A DNA stretch of 10,865 nt. Source: Candidatus Colwellbacteria bacterium RIFCSPHIGHO2_02_FULL_45_17. GTDB taxonomy: Bacteria > Patescibacteriota > Minisyncoccia > UBA6257 > Colwellbacteraceae. This document shows, one piece after another, positions 1 to 6,832 of this stretch. Every line of letters starts with the position of its first letter. Position 1 is the first letter of the stretch. A program made the translations under genes and the position numbers. Below the pieces are notes generated by a model. It did not search any database. It saw only the letters and a list, made by a program, of their open reading frames with translations, and had not been told where the DNA came from. The stretch spans positions 1 to 10,865 of the forward strand of contig MHIV01000005.1 in assembly GCA_001817685.1 (NCBI GenBank), read 5' to 3'.

Positions 1-874
1 CTTGTTTCTCTTTCTGAATTGATTTTAGTCTCTCCGTAGCTTCGGGTTCGCTTTTGCCTACTTTCTCGAATTGTTCCTCGATTTTTTTGAATTCCGGTTC
101 CTCTTTGTTAATTTTCTCGTTAACCCCCTTTTCTTCTTTTTCTAACCTTATAGATTCGTTTTTTAAACGCGCGAGTCTTGCGCCATAAACTGCATCTTCG
201 AGCGCAAACAGTTCCTCCGAAATTTTTTCTCTGCTTTCGTATCTCGTTGATTGTCTTCTTAAAAGTCTAAGATGCGGTTTTAATTCTTCGATCATCGCGT
301 GGACTTTTTCCAAATTAAAACTCGTATTCTTGAGCTTTCGCTCGGCGTCTGCTTTCTTTAACTGATATTCCCTTAGCCCGAGCATCTCCTCTATCATCTC
401 GCGACGATCTGTCGGGCTCGCGGCTATAAATATGTCGCTTTGGCCCTGATTTACAACTGTTAACCCCCTCGCCCCGAGTCGCACTCGTGCCAGAAAATCT
501 ATAACATCCTTTAACCTAACCTCCGAATTGTTGATAAAGAATTGCGATATACCGTCTCTCGAAACTTTTCTTGAGATAGAAACTTCTTTGAAATCGACGG
601 GGAAAAACCCAGAGGAATTGTCGAAATAGAGAGTCGCCTGGGCTTGCCCCATTCGCGGACGTTTCTCCGTACCGGCGAATATTAAGTCTTCGCCCTTCGC
701 TCCGCGGAGATTCCTGGCGTCACGTTCACCCAAAAGCCAGCGAATGCCGTCTGTAATGTTCGATTTCCCCGAACCATTCGGCCCTACTATCGCTGTTATG
801 TTGTGATTTAGATCGAGTACTGTTTTATCTGCAAAAGATTTCAGTCCCTGAAGCTCTAGCCGTTTAAGAAGCAT
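1..874 (-). CDS. smc: Chromosome segregation/condensation ATPase SMC, N-terminal part (cut by left window edge)
   Basis: The minus strand is open from an ATG at 874 to the window edge (291 codons), with no stop. The protein starts MLLKRLELQGLKSFADKT, the usual SMC N-terminus. It carries a Walker A loop GPNGSGKS at residues 31-38 followed by NITDGIRWLLGE, and a Q-loop region VVNQGQSDIF at about 140-149 followed by SPTDRREMIEE. From about residue 170 it becomes a charged Lys/Glu-rich stretch with coiled-coil character, as expected for the first arm. SMC dimers bind DNA and compact and separate chromosomes using ATP. The hinge, second coiled coil and Walker B/signature motif lie outside the window, so intactness cannot be judged. 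The start is fixed by a stop codon two codons upstream in frame (TAA at 881-883, minus). The gene diverges from rnhB. Identity is near certain. Confidence 0.96.
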   Translation of the reverse strand, partial: MLLKRLELQGLKSFADKTVLDLNHNITAIVGPNGSGKSNITDGIRWLLGERDARNLRGAKGEDLIFAGTEKRPRMGQAQATLYFDNSSGFFPVDFKEVSISRKVSRDGISQFFINNSEVRLKDVIDFLARVRLGARGLTVVNQGQSDIFIAASPTDRREMIEEMLGLREYQLKKADAERKLKNTSFNLEKVHAMIEELKPHLRLLRRQSTRYESREKISEELFALEDAVYGARLARLKNESIRLEKEEKGVNEKINKEEPEFKKIEEQFEKVGKSEPEATERLKSIQKEKQ

Positions 875-901
875 CGTTTCTTAGTCATCGATTTTTCCTT
901 T

Positions 902-910
902 ATTATATCA
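902..910 (-). promoter_or_regulatory. Candidate extended -10 promoter element for smc
   Basis: Reading the minus strand, 910 to 902 spells TGATATAAT, a perfect extended -10 (TGnTATAAT) in the 43-base gap between the divergent smc and rnhB starts. A transcript would begin near 895, leaving about 20 bases before the smc ATG at 874. The -35 position (925-930) has no good match, which is tolerated when an extended -10 is present. The AT-rich plus strand of the same gap (TATTAT at 901-906) could serve rnhB, but would place its transcript start almost on the ATG at 918. Motif match only. Confidence 0.45.
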
Positions 911-917
911 GTATATC

Positions 918-1505
918 ATGTACACGATAGGCATCGACGAAGTTGGACGAGGAGCTCTGGCAGGACCCGTTGTAGTTGCCGCCGTGGCGCTTCCCAAAGG
1001 ATTTTACCCGCGACAAGTGGGCTTGCCGCCCCTAAGAGACTCCAAACGGCTAAGCCACCGCCAGAGAGTTATATGGTTTGATTATCTAAAAGCACAGCCA
1101 GAAGTCTTTTATGCTTCGGCGCGCGTATACCAAAGTCAGATTGATAGAAAAAACATTGCGCGGGCTGCTAATATCGCTGCATCTAGAGCTCTCGACAGAA
1201 TGCTTGAGTATTTCCCGATTGATGAGTTTTCGATTTTTCTCGATGGAAGTCTTTACTTGGGGAGCACGCGCCACAAGGACCTTCGAGCTAGAACCGTTAT
1301 AAGGGGCGACGAGAAGTTTATTTCGATAAGGCTAGCCTCGATTGTGGCGAAAGTCACGAGGGACGCATATATGACAAGGCTCAACGAAAGGTACCCAGCA
1401 TACGAATTTCCTCAACACAAGGGATATGGAACGGAGCTTCACCGCGCCATGATTAGGAAGCACGGTCCGAGCAACGCTCACAGGTTGACTTATATTAAGA
1501 ATTAG
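918..1505 (+). CDS. rnhB: Ribonuclease HII
   Basis: This 195-residue protein matches RNase HII in length and motifs. It opens MYTIGIDEVGRGALAGPVVV with the catalytic pair D7-E8, has DSKRLS at 41-46, FLDGS with D109, and ASIVAKVTRD with D149. These four acidic residues correspond to the D-E-D-D metal site of the family. The C-terminal part has HKGYGT at 167-172 and a final SNAHR motif. The enzyme cuts RNA in RNA-DNA hybrids: it removes single ribonucleotides misinserted in DNA and helps clear R-loops and primers. The ATG at 918 is chosen because the conserved protein begins there. No Shine-Dalgarno sequence precedes it, and the AT-rich upstream region suggests a very short or absent leader. 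It diverges from smc and is followed by rpmF after 38 bases. Confidence 0.96.
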   Translation: MYTIGIDEVGRGALAGPVVVAAVALPKGFYPRQVGLPPLRDSKRLSHRQRVIWFDYLKAQPEVFYASARVYQSQIDRKNIARAANIAASRALDRMLEYFPIDEFSIFLDGSLYLGSTRHKDLRARTVIRGDEKFISIRLASIVAKVTRDAYMTRLNERYPAYEFPQHKGYGTELHRAMIRKHGPSNAHRLTYIKN

Positions 1506-1513
1506 GTGAGAAT
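1485..1513 (+). promoter_or_regulatory. Candidate promoter for rpmF-nusB-rnc
   Basis: TTGACT at 1485-1490 (five of six bases of TTGACA) and GAGAAT at 1508-1513 (four of six of TATAAT) are separated by 17 bases. Transcription would start near 1520, about 24 bases before the rpmF ATG. The -35 box lies inside the last codons of rnhB. An alternative -10, TGCTACATT at 1515-1523, has an extended TG but no suitably spaced -35. This is motif reading only, and readthrough from rnhB is equally possible. Confidence 0.35.
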
Positions 1514-1532
1514 GTGCTACATTAAAAGCACA
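1513..1532 (+). other. Small stem-loop between rnhB and rpmF
   Basis: TGTGCT at 1513-1518 and AGCACA at 1527-1532 are perfect reverse complements around an eight-base A/T-rich loop. No U-tract follows, so it does not look like an intrinsic terminator. It lies 11 bases before the L32 start and overlaps the proposed promoter -10. It could be chance, a structure at the 5' end of the rpmF message, or an operator-like inverted repeat. Confidence 0.3.
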
Positions 1533-1543
1533 AGATAAGAGAA

Positions 1544-1714
1544 ATGGGAGGAGTACCTAAACAGCGTCATTCAAAGTCAAAGGCTGGGAGGCGTCGAAGC
1601 CACCAGGCATTAAAGCCTGTAAAGCTTGCGACCTGCCCGAACTGTAAAGCCCCTAAGCTTCCACACCGAGCGTGTAAGAACTGCGGATACTATGGCGGCA
1701 AGAAATCTAGCTAG
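1544..1714 (+). CDS. rpmF: 50S ribosomal protein L32 (bL32)
   Basis: This short gene of 56 codons plus TAG encodes a very basic protein beginning MGGVPKQRHSKSKAGRRRSH, the typical L32 N-terminus. It continues into a zinc ribbon with four cysteines in two pairs, CPNC (31-34) and CKNC (44-47), followed by GYYGGKK. L32 is a small structural protein of the large ribosomal subunit. The length is normal for the family. The start at 1544 is supported by the conserved N-terminus; only a weak purine-rich stretch (AAGATAAGAGAA) precedes it. Its last 23 bases overlap the start of nusB in another frame, so the two are probably translated from one message and coupled. The four-cysteine form is the zinc-binding (C+) version. 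Identification is firm despite the small size. Confidence 0.95.
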   Translation: MGGVPKQRHSKSKAGRRRSHQALKPVKLATCPNCKAPKLPHRACKNCGYYGGKKSS

Positions 1715-2210
1715 GGGGATAGTTTTACAGTCCCTTTTTGAGTGGGATTTTTACGGCAAAAAAACAGATCTTCTTGGTATTGTTAAACGGAATATTGAAG
1801 AATTCGCTCCGGGATTTAGCGAGATTGATTTTGCATTGAAACTGGCTGAGGCAGTAGAGAAAAACATCGCAAAACTCGATGAAGTAATAGCTGTCTCCGC
1901 ACCAGAATGGCCGGTTGAGAAATTACCGATTGTGGATAGAAACGTTTTGCGCATAGGTCTCGAGGAGCTTCTCCACTCCAACAGAAAAGAAGTTCCGCCG
2001 AGAGTGGCGATAAACGAAGCGATTGAAGTTGCTAAAACCTACGGCGGACTTAACTCTGGAAGATTTATAAACGGCGTTATGGGCACGGTTTACAGAGAGA
2101 TTGGCGAACCCGACAAGAAAGATATCATCGATTCTAGAACCGACGACAAAGCAATCCCAGAAAAGAAACCAAGCGTGAAGAAGGATACTAAAAAGGAGAA
2201 GGCGGAATGA
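1692..2210 (+). CDS. nusB: Transcription antitermination factor NusB
   Basis: From the ATG at 1692 the product has 172 residues. It begins MAARNLARGIVLQSLFEWDF and contains the NusB signature around 101-131, with VPPRVAINEAIEVAK followed by YGGLNSGRFINGVMG. NusB is an all-helical RNA-binding protein that pairs with ribosomal protein S10 (NusE) on boxA RNA to keep RNA polymerase elongating through rRNA operons. The open frame extends upstream to an ATG at 1626, but those 22 residues lie inside rpmF in another frame and do not resemble NusB, so 1692 is preferred. The body ends near residue 138; the last 35 residues form a Lys/Asp/Glu-rich, probably disordered tail. The gene overlaps rpmF by 23 bases and rnc by four (ATGA). 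No clear SD precedes the start. Confidence 0.93.
   Translation: MAARNLARGIVLQSLFEWDFYGKKTDLLGIVKRNIEEFAPGFSEIDFALKLAEAVEKNIAKLDEVIAVSAPEWPVEKLPIVDRNVLRIGLEELLHSNRKEVPPRVAINEAIEVAKTYGGLNSGRFINGVMGTVYREIGEPDKKDIIDSRTDDKAIPEKKPSVKKDTKKEKAE
2193..2198 (+). promoter_or_regulatory. Shine-Dalgarno site for rnc inside nusB
   Basis: AAGGAG sits eight bases before the rnc ATG at 2207, within the Lys-rich last codons of nusB. It is the best ribosome-binding site in the window and supports the rnc start inside the ATGA overlap. Confidence 0.65.
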
Positions 2211-2893
2211 ACAAGCTAAAAGCGCTCCAAAATAAAATTGACGTTGAATTTGAGAACATTAATCTTCTAAAAGAGGCGCTGACTCACCGTTCTTATCCAA
2301 ATGAGAATAACAGTTGGCCGTATAGAAATAACGAACGATTAGAGTTTTTAGGAGACGCAGTTCTTGAGTTGACTGTAACTGATTATTTATTCAGCAACTT
2401 CGCGGGAAAAGAGGAAGGCGAGCTTACGATATATCGCGCGGCGATTGTGAACACAAAAAGTTTGTTTAGCACTGCTGGCGAGATGGGGCTTGATGAGGAA
2501 ATTTTGATGTCGAGGGGAGAGAAAAAAGACTTTGCCGGGAAAGCCCGCGAGAGCATATCAGCGAATGCGGTTGAGGCGCTTATAGGTGCTGTGTATCTCG
2601 ACCAGGGATATAAAACCGCGAGGGATTTTATAATAAAGCACGTCATCGAGCCGCGACTCGATGAGATAAAAGAAAGAGGAGGAAAAGATGCTAAAAGCCT
2701 TGTGCAGGAGCACGCACAAAGTGAATACAAGCTAACTCCTACTTACAAGATTCTAGACGAATCGGGGCCTGCGCACCAACGCGAATTTAAAGTGGGGTTG
2801 TTTTTCGATGACACCCTGAAAGCCCAGGGAGTCGGGAAATCAAAGCAAGAAGCCGAGACTAAAGCCGCTGAGAATTTTCTCGAGGAACGCTAA
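2207..2893 (+). CDS. rnc: Ribonuclease III
   Basis: This 228-residue protein has the full bacterial layout. An RNase III catalytic domain (about 1-150) carries the signature NERLEFLGDAVLE at 42-54, and a C-terminal double-stranded-RNA-binding domain (about 160-228) runs from AKSLVQEHAQ through GVGKSKQEAETKAAENFLEE. It processes rRNA precursors and other double-stranded RNA as a homodimer using divalent metal. Acidic residues E46, D50 and E123 are in the expected places. The position matching E. coli D114 is N120 (SANAVEALIG), which departs from the classical metal set and is noted as a finding. The start is set by the ATGA overlap with nusB and an AAGGAG site. Linkage to nusB and rpmF places rRNA transcription, processing and ribosome assembly in one unit. 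Its TAA directly abuts the stop of the convergent downstream gene. Confidence 0.96.
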   Translation: MNKLKALQNKIDVEFENINLLKEALTHRSYPNENNSWPYRNNERLEFLGDAVLELTVTDYLFSNFAGKEEGELTIYRAAIVNTKSLFSTAGEMGLDEEILMSRGEKKDFAGKARESISANAVEALIGAVYLDQGYKTARDFIIKHVIEPRLDEIKERGGKDAKSLVQEHAQSEYKLTPTYKILDESGPAHQREFKVGLFFDDTLKAQGVGKSKQEAETKAAENFLEER

Positions 2894-3607
2894 TTATTCT
2901 ATTTCCGCGACTATTGCCATATGGTCGCTTAGTCCGTCAACAAGCCTCACGTTTTCTGTATGCACGTCATCTGTGGTGAATAAACCATCAACCACCAACT
3001 GCAAATCCCCTTTTCTGTGGAACTTCTTGTCGATGCTCGTCTTATAATGGAGCGGGATATTATCTTTAAAATTCTTACTAAGTAGAGTAAATATTTCTCC
3101 TCCGCGCGGCGCGTTGAAGTCGCCACATAATATAAGTCTGTCTTTTCCCTTGACCAGATCGAGTAGGACTTTTATGTCTTCCCTCTGCCTATCGCTCGAC
3201 TCTGCATTGCCTGTCCATGTGAAGTGAGTTGTACCAACATTGTAATCGTTTTCTCCGAACCTAACTCGTACGGACACTAACGGCCTCGCTTCTTCGTCGA
3301 AAGGCTTGGCGTCGAGGTCTGCCACCGCGTCCGCACTCCCGTAATAATATTCAACAGACGTTTCTGCCTGTTGCTCCTTCGTAAAAAGTGCGACTCCTGT
3401 TGGCTGAGAAGGACCACCCATAGTAGGGATGACGCGAACCATTGGAGCAAACACGCCTTTCATCTCAAGCTCTTTCTCAAATACAGCGTGATCACTCTCA
3501 AAGATTTCCTGAATGCAAAGCACATCTGGAGCTTCACGCTTGATAAACGGCAGAACGAGGTCGAGGTGTTTATCCCACTCTATGTTTATTGAGACTAGTT
3601 TAAACAT
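2894..3607 (-). CDS. Endonuclease/exonuclease/phosphatase-family protein
   Basis: This 237-residue protein has the EEP fold motifs in order: SINIEW with N8, CIQEI with E34, TTHFTW with H128, GDFNAP at 162-167 (D163, N165), VDG at 206-208, and SDHMAI with D228-H229. These match the metal-binding and catalytic residues of the DNase I/exonuclease III/AP endonuclease superfamily, so it is expected to be an active metal-dependent phosphodiesterase. The substrate cannot be read from sequence. It is shorter than typical exonuclease III and lacks an obvious signal peptide or membrane segment, suggesting a cytoplasmic enzyme acting on DNA, RNA or a small phosphodiester. It meets rnc tail to tail with no gap and diverges from dnaE. 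An SD is absent; TGATAAACT (minus, 3622-3614) could be an extended -10 placing the transcript start near the ATG. Confidence 0.85.
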   Translation of the reverse strand: MFKLVSINIEWDKHLDLVLPFIKREAPDVLCIQEIFESDHAVFEKELEMKGVFAPMVRVIPTMGGPSQPTGVALFTKEQQAETSVEYYYGSADAVADLDAKPFDEEARPLVSVRVRFGENDYNVGTTHFTWTGNAESSDRQREDIKVLLDLVKGKDRLILCGDFNAPRGGEIFTLLSKNFKDNIPLHYKTSIDKKFHRKGDLQLVVDGLFTTDDVHTENVRLVDGLSDHMAIVAEIE

Positions 3608-3625
3608 GGTTTTAGTTTATCAGAA

Positions 3626-3655
3626 TTGCTTTATTGGGGCACACAATTTTATGCT
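3626..3655 (+). promoter_or_regulatory. Candidate promoter for dnaE(-thrS-miaA)
   Basis: TTGCTT at 3626-3631 and TATGCT at 3650-3655 are 18 bases apart, each matching four of six consensus bases. An overlapping alternative, TGCTAAGAT at 3652-3660, resembles an extended -10. Transcription would start about 20 bases before the dnaE ATG at 3683. It lies in the only sizeable gap of the window, between divergent genes. Motif reading only. Confidence 0.35.
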
Positions 3656-3682
3656 AAGATTTACTCGAAGAGAAAGCCCAAA

Positions 3683-6600
3683 ATGTCCAAATTTGTCCAT
3701 CTGCATACACACACTCACTACTCGCTCTTAGACGGCTTGTCTAAAATAGGGCCGCTTGTAGACCGCGCTAAAGAGCTTGGGATGGATGCTGTCGCAATAA
3801 CGGACCACGGTAATCTTTACGGATCTGTAGAGTTTTACAAAAAAGCCAAGAAAGAAGGCATTAAGCCAATAATCGGAGTTGAGACTTACGTCGCGAAAGG
3901 CTCGCGACATTCAAAAAATCCAAAGACGGACTCGGTTCGCTATCACTTAACTCTCCTCGTGAAAAATGAGACTGGCTACGGAAACCTAGTCGAACTCATT
4001 ACAAAATCGCACCTAGAAGGATTTTATTACAAGCCGCGAATAGACAAGGAATTGCTCGAGAGCCACAGCGAGGGGCTTGTGTGTTTGTCCGGATGTTTTT
4101 CGAGTGAGATTGGGAGACTCCTGCGTGCCGGAAAAATGAACGAGGCCGAAGATGTCGCCAGATATTATCACAGTATTTTCGGCGATGATTATTATCTGGA
4201 GATTCAACCACATGATAAAGAGACGCTCTGGCCCGGTTTAGTTGAACTCTCTAAGAAAACCGGAATTCCTCTTGTGGCGACACAGGACTCTCATTACTTA
4301 ACGGTAGATGATGCACCGATCCACGATGTCCTTCTTGCGATTCAGACAAACAACCAAGTCTACGACGAGGACAGGCTGACATTTAAGGAGCACAACTCAT
4401 CTTTTCGCTCACAAGAGGAGATGATTGAGATATTTAAGGATCTCCCAGAAGCTATCGAGAGCACAGTCAAAATCGCCGACAAGTGTAACTTTGAATTCGA
4501 ATTGGGAAAAGTTCATCTTCCTGAATATCAGTTACCTAATGGAGAGAATAGCGATGATCATTTAGAGGCATTGGTGGAAGAGGGTGCTAAGAAACGTTAC
4601 GGAAAAATCACAAAAGAAGTCAGAGGAAGAATTGATCATGAGCTAAACGTTATAAAGAAGACGGGATTCGCAGATTACTTCTTGATAGTTCAAGACTTTG
4701 TTAACTGGGCAAAAAACCACGGCATAGTTGTTGGTCCAGGCAGAGGATCGGCGGCGGGTAGTATAGTTTCGTATTCACTAAACATAACCGACGTCGATCC
4801 CTTAAAATACGATTTACTTTTTGAGCGATTCTTAAACCCTGAAAGAAACGAACCGCCTGACATAGACATAGACTTCGCTGATAATCGCCGTGATGAAGTT
4901 CTCGGGTATATTCGTGACAGATTCGGCGAGGATCACGTCGCCCAGATTATAACCTTCGGGACCATGGCGCCGCGTGCTGCCGTACGGGATGCAGGCCGTG
5001 CTATGGGGCTCCCGTACGCACTTTGCGACAGAATAGCAAAGCTAATACCCTTTATACCGAATCAAGGTAAAGAAACGCTCGACAAATATGTGGAGAAGAC
5101 GCCGGAACTAAAACAGCTCTACATGAGCGATCCGCAAATTAAAGAATTGATTGATGTGGCTACACGCCTAGATGGAGTCGCGCGCCACGCGTCTGTTCAT
5201 GCCGCGGGCGTTGTTGTATCAAAAGAGCCGTTGACGAAATACCTCGCGCTCCAGCGCGCGCCTCAGGATGAGAACATAACTATCACGCAATTGGACATGC
5301 ACGGCGTTGAAGATTTGGGACTCCTTAAAATCGATCTTCTCGGTCTTCGCAACTTAACAATTATTGAGGAAGCAAGGCGCCTCATAAAAGAACTGCACGG
5401 CGAAGATATTGATGTATCTCATCTGCCGCCCGATGACAAAAAAACGTTCGCGCTTCTCCAGTCGGGTGAGACAACCGGTATTTTCCAATTTGAGTCGTCC
5501 GGCATGCGCAGATATATGAAGGATATTGTCCCGACTGAGTTAGAGGACCTAGTGGCACTCGTAGCTTTATATAGACCGGGGCCAATGGAGCTAATCCCCT
5601 CTTACATAAAGAGAAAGCACGGCAAAGAAGAAGTAACGTTTATACACCCAGGGCTTGAACCGATTTTCAAAGATACTTATGGAATCGGTGTTTACCAAGA
5701 GCAAATGATGAGAATAGCCACAGATCTCGCCGGCTATACAATGCCCGAGGCCGATACGTTAAGAAAAGCAATCGGTAAGAAAATAAGGAAGCTTCTTAAC
5801 GAGCAGCAGGAGAAAATTGTCGGTGGACTTACTAAGAATGGGATAGACAAGAAAACTGCAGAGAAAATTTGGGAACTTTTCCCACCGTTTGCGAGATATG
5901 GTTTTAACCGCGCTCACGCAGTCTCATATGCCTTAATCGGCTATCAGACGGCATACCTCAAAGCACACTACCCCGTTGAATTTCTCACAGCTCTCCTGAA
6001 CAACGCCGGAGCGGATGTAGAGAGAGTTGCGTTTTTCATCGCAGAAGCTAATAGGACAGGCATAGAGGTTCTCCCCCCAGATGTGAATAAAAGCTCGAGC
6101 AGATTTGTTCCGGATGAGAAAAACATCAGGTTTGGTCTCTCGGCCATAAAGAATGTAGGAGAGAAAATATCCGACTCAATAGTTGAGGAGAGGTTGAGAA
6201 ACGGTCCATACGAATCTCTTACTGCGTTTGCTAAAAGGGCCAAACAGTATGGGTTAAATAAAAAAGTTCTCGAATCTCTTACAAAGAGCGGCGCGTTGGA
6301 CTCTCTTCGCGTCGAACGGATGACTGTACTTCAAAACATTGATTTCATTCTAAAAGTTGCTGGCAACGGGAGTTCACCTCAAACAAGTTTATTTGGTGGT
6401 GAAAACAGTTTTGAGATAAAGCTGAAAGACGCTCCGAAACCCGCGACGAAAACAGAAAAGTTGGGCTGGGAAAAGGAGCTGATGGGTCTTTACGTTACCG
6501 ATCACCCCATAAAGGGCTACCTCGAGAAACACGGCGGGAAGGACATAAAACCAATAAGCGAGACCTATAAAGAACGAGACAATAGGAGTGTGAACGTCTG

Positions 6601-6832
6601 CGGGGTTATATCTAGCATCCAGCGCATCCAGACTAAAACTGGCGCTCCAATGCTTTTTGTCAAACTCGAGGACTTAAATGATAATATAGAGATACTGGTT
6701 TTCGCTGAAACCTTGTCAAAATACGCGAACGTCTGGGTTGAAAATACTGCCGTGCTCGTGAACGGCAAAGTATCGAAACGGAATGGAGAAACGAAGCTTA
6801 TATGCCAAAAGATTCAAGCGATAGAAATATAG
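3683..6832 (+). CDS. dnaE: DNA polymerase III subunit alpha (DnaE type)
   Basis: This replicative polymerase has 1049 residues from the ATG at 3683. An N-terminal PHP domain shows FVHLHTHTHYSLLDG, ITDHGN (40-44), E67, H88, C138, H177 and D202/H204, so its metal site looks complete. The polymerase core has GPGRGSAAGS and the PDIDIDF motif with D393 and D395; D551 in LKIDLLGLR is the third catalytic aspartate. A helix-hairpin-helix region follows FGLSAIKNVG (from 817). QTSLF at 900-904 fits a sliding-clamp-binding motif, and an OB-fold occupies roughly 966-1045. The open frame starts at 3626, but its first 19 residues lie over the likely promoter, and family homology begins at MSKFVHLH; only a weak purine stretch precedes this start. 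The protein is slightly shorter than E. coli DnaE. The end overlaps thrS by 31 bases, implying co-transcription. Confidence 0.97.
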   Translation: MSKFVHLHTHTHYSLLDGLSKIGPLVDRAKELGMDAVAITDHGNLYGSVEFYKKAKKEGIKPIIGVETYVAKGSRHSKNPKTDSVRYHLTLLVKNETGYGNLVELITKSHLEGFYYKPRIDKELLESHSEGLVCLSGCFSSEIGRLLRAGKMNEAEDVARYYHSIFGDDYYLEIQPHDKETLWPGLVELSKKTGIPLVATQDSHYLTVDDAPIHDVLLAIQTNNQVYDEDRLTFKEHNSSFRSQEEMIEIFKDLPEAIESTVKIADKCNFEFELGKVHLPEYQLPNGENSDDHLEALVEEGAKKRYGKITKEVRGRIDHELNVIKKTGFADYFLIVQDFVNWAKNHGIVVGPGRGSAAGSIVSYSLNITDVDPLKYDLLFERFLNPERNEPPDIDIDFADNRRDEVLGYIRDRFGEDHVAQIITFGTMAPRAAVRDAGRAMGLPYALCDRIAKLIPFIPNQGKETLDKYVEKTPELKQLYMSDPQIKELIDVATRLDGVARHASVHAAGVVVSKEPLTKYLALQRAPQDENITITQLDMHGVEDLGLLKIDLLGLRNLTIIEEARRLIKELHGEDIDVSHLPPDDKKTFALLQSGETTGIFQFESSGMRRYMKDIVPTELEDLVALVALYRPGPMELIPSYIKRKHGKEEVTFIHPGLEPIFKDTYGIGVYQEQMMRIATDLAGYTMPEADTLRKAIGKKIRKLLNEQQEKIVGGLTKNGIDKKTAEKIWELFPPFARYGFNRAHAVSYALIGYQTAYLKAHYPVEFLTALLNNAGADVERVAFFIAEANRTGIEVLPPDVNKSSSRFVPDEKNIRFGLSAIKNVGEKISDSIVEERLRNGPYESLTAFAKRAKQYGLNKKVLESLTKSGALDSLRVERMTVLQNIDFILKVAGNGSSPQTSLFGGENSFEIKLKDAPKPATKTEKLGWEKELMGLYVTDHPIKGYLEKHGGKDIKPISETYKERDNRSVNVCGVISSIQRIQTKTGAPMLFVKLEDLNDNIEILVFAETLSKYANVWVENTAVLVNGKVSKRNGETKLICQKIQAIEI

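Noticed and set aside
1626..1691. Upstream ATG extending nusB by 22 residues
   Set aside because: The extension lies within rpmF in another frame, does not resemble NusB, and the conserved N-terminus begins at 1692.
2383..2730. Minus-strand open frame of 115 codons
   Set aside because: It is wholly antisense to rnc, is rich in Ser/Phe as expected from reversed codons, and has no motif.
3626..3682. Upstream ATG extending dnaE by 19 residues
   Set aside because: The added residues are not DnaE-like and cover the probable promoter; the family N-terminus MSKFVHLH starts at 3683.
6208..6281. Repeated CGAATCTCTTAC at 6210 and 6271
   Set aside because: Both copies encode ESLT inside conserved dnaE coding sequence; a short coincidental repeat rather than an element.
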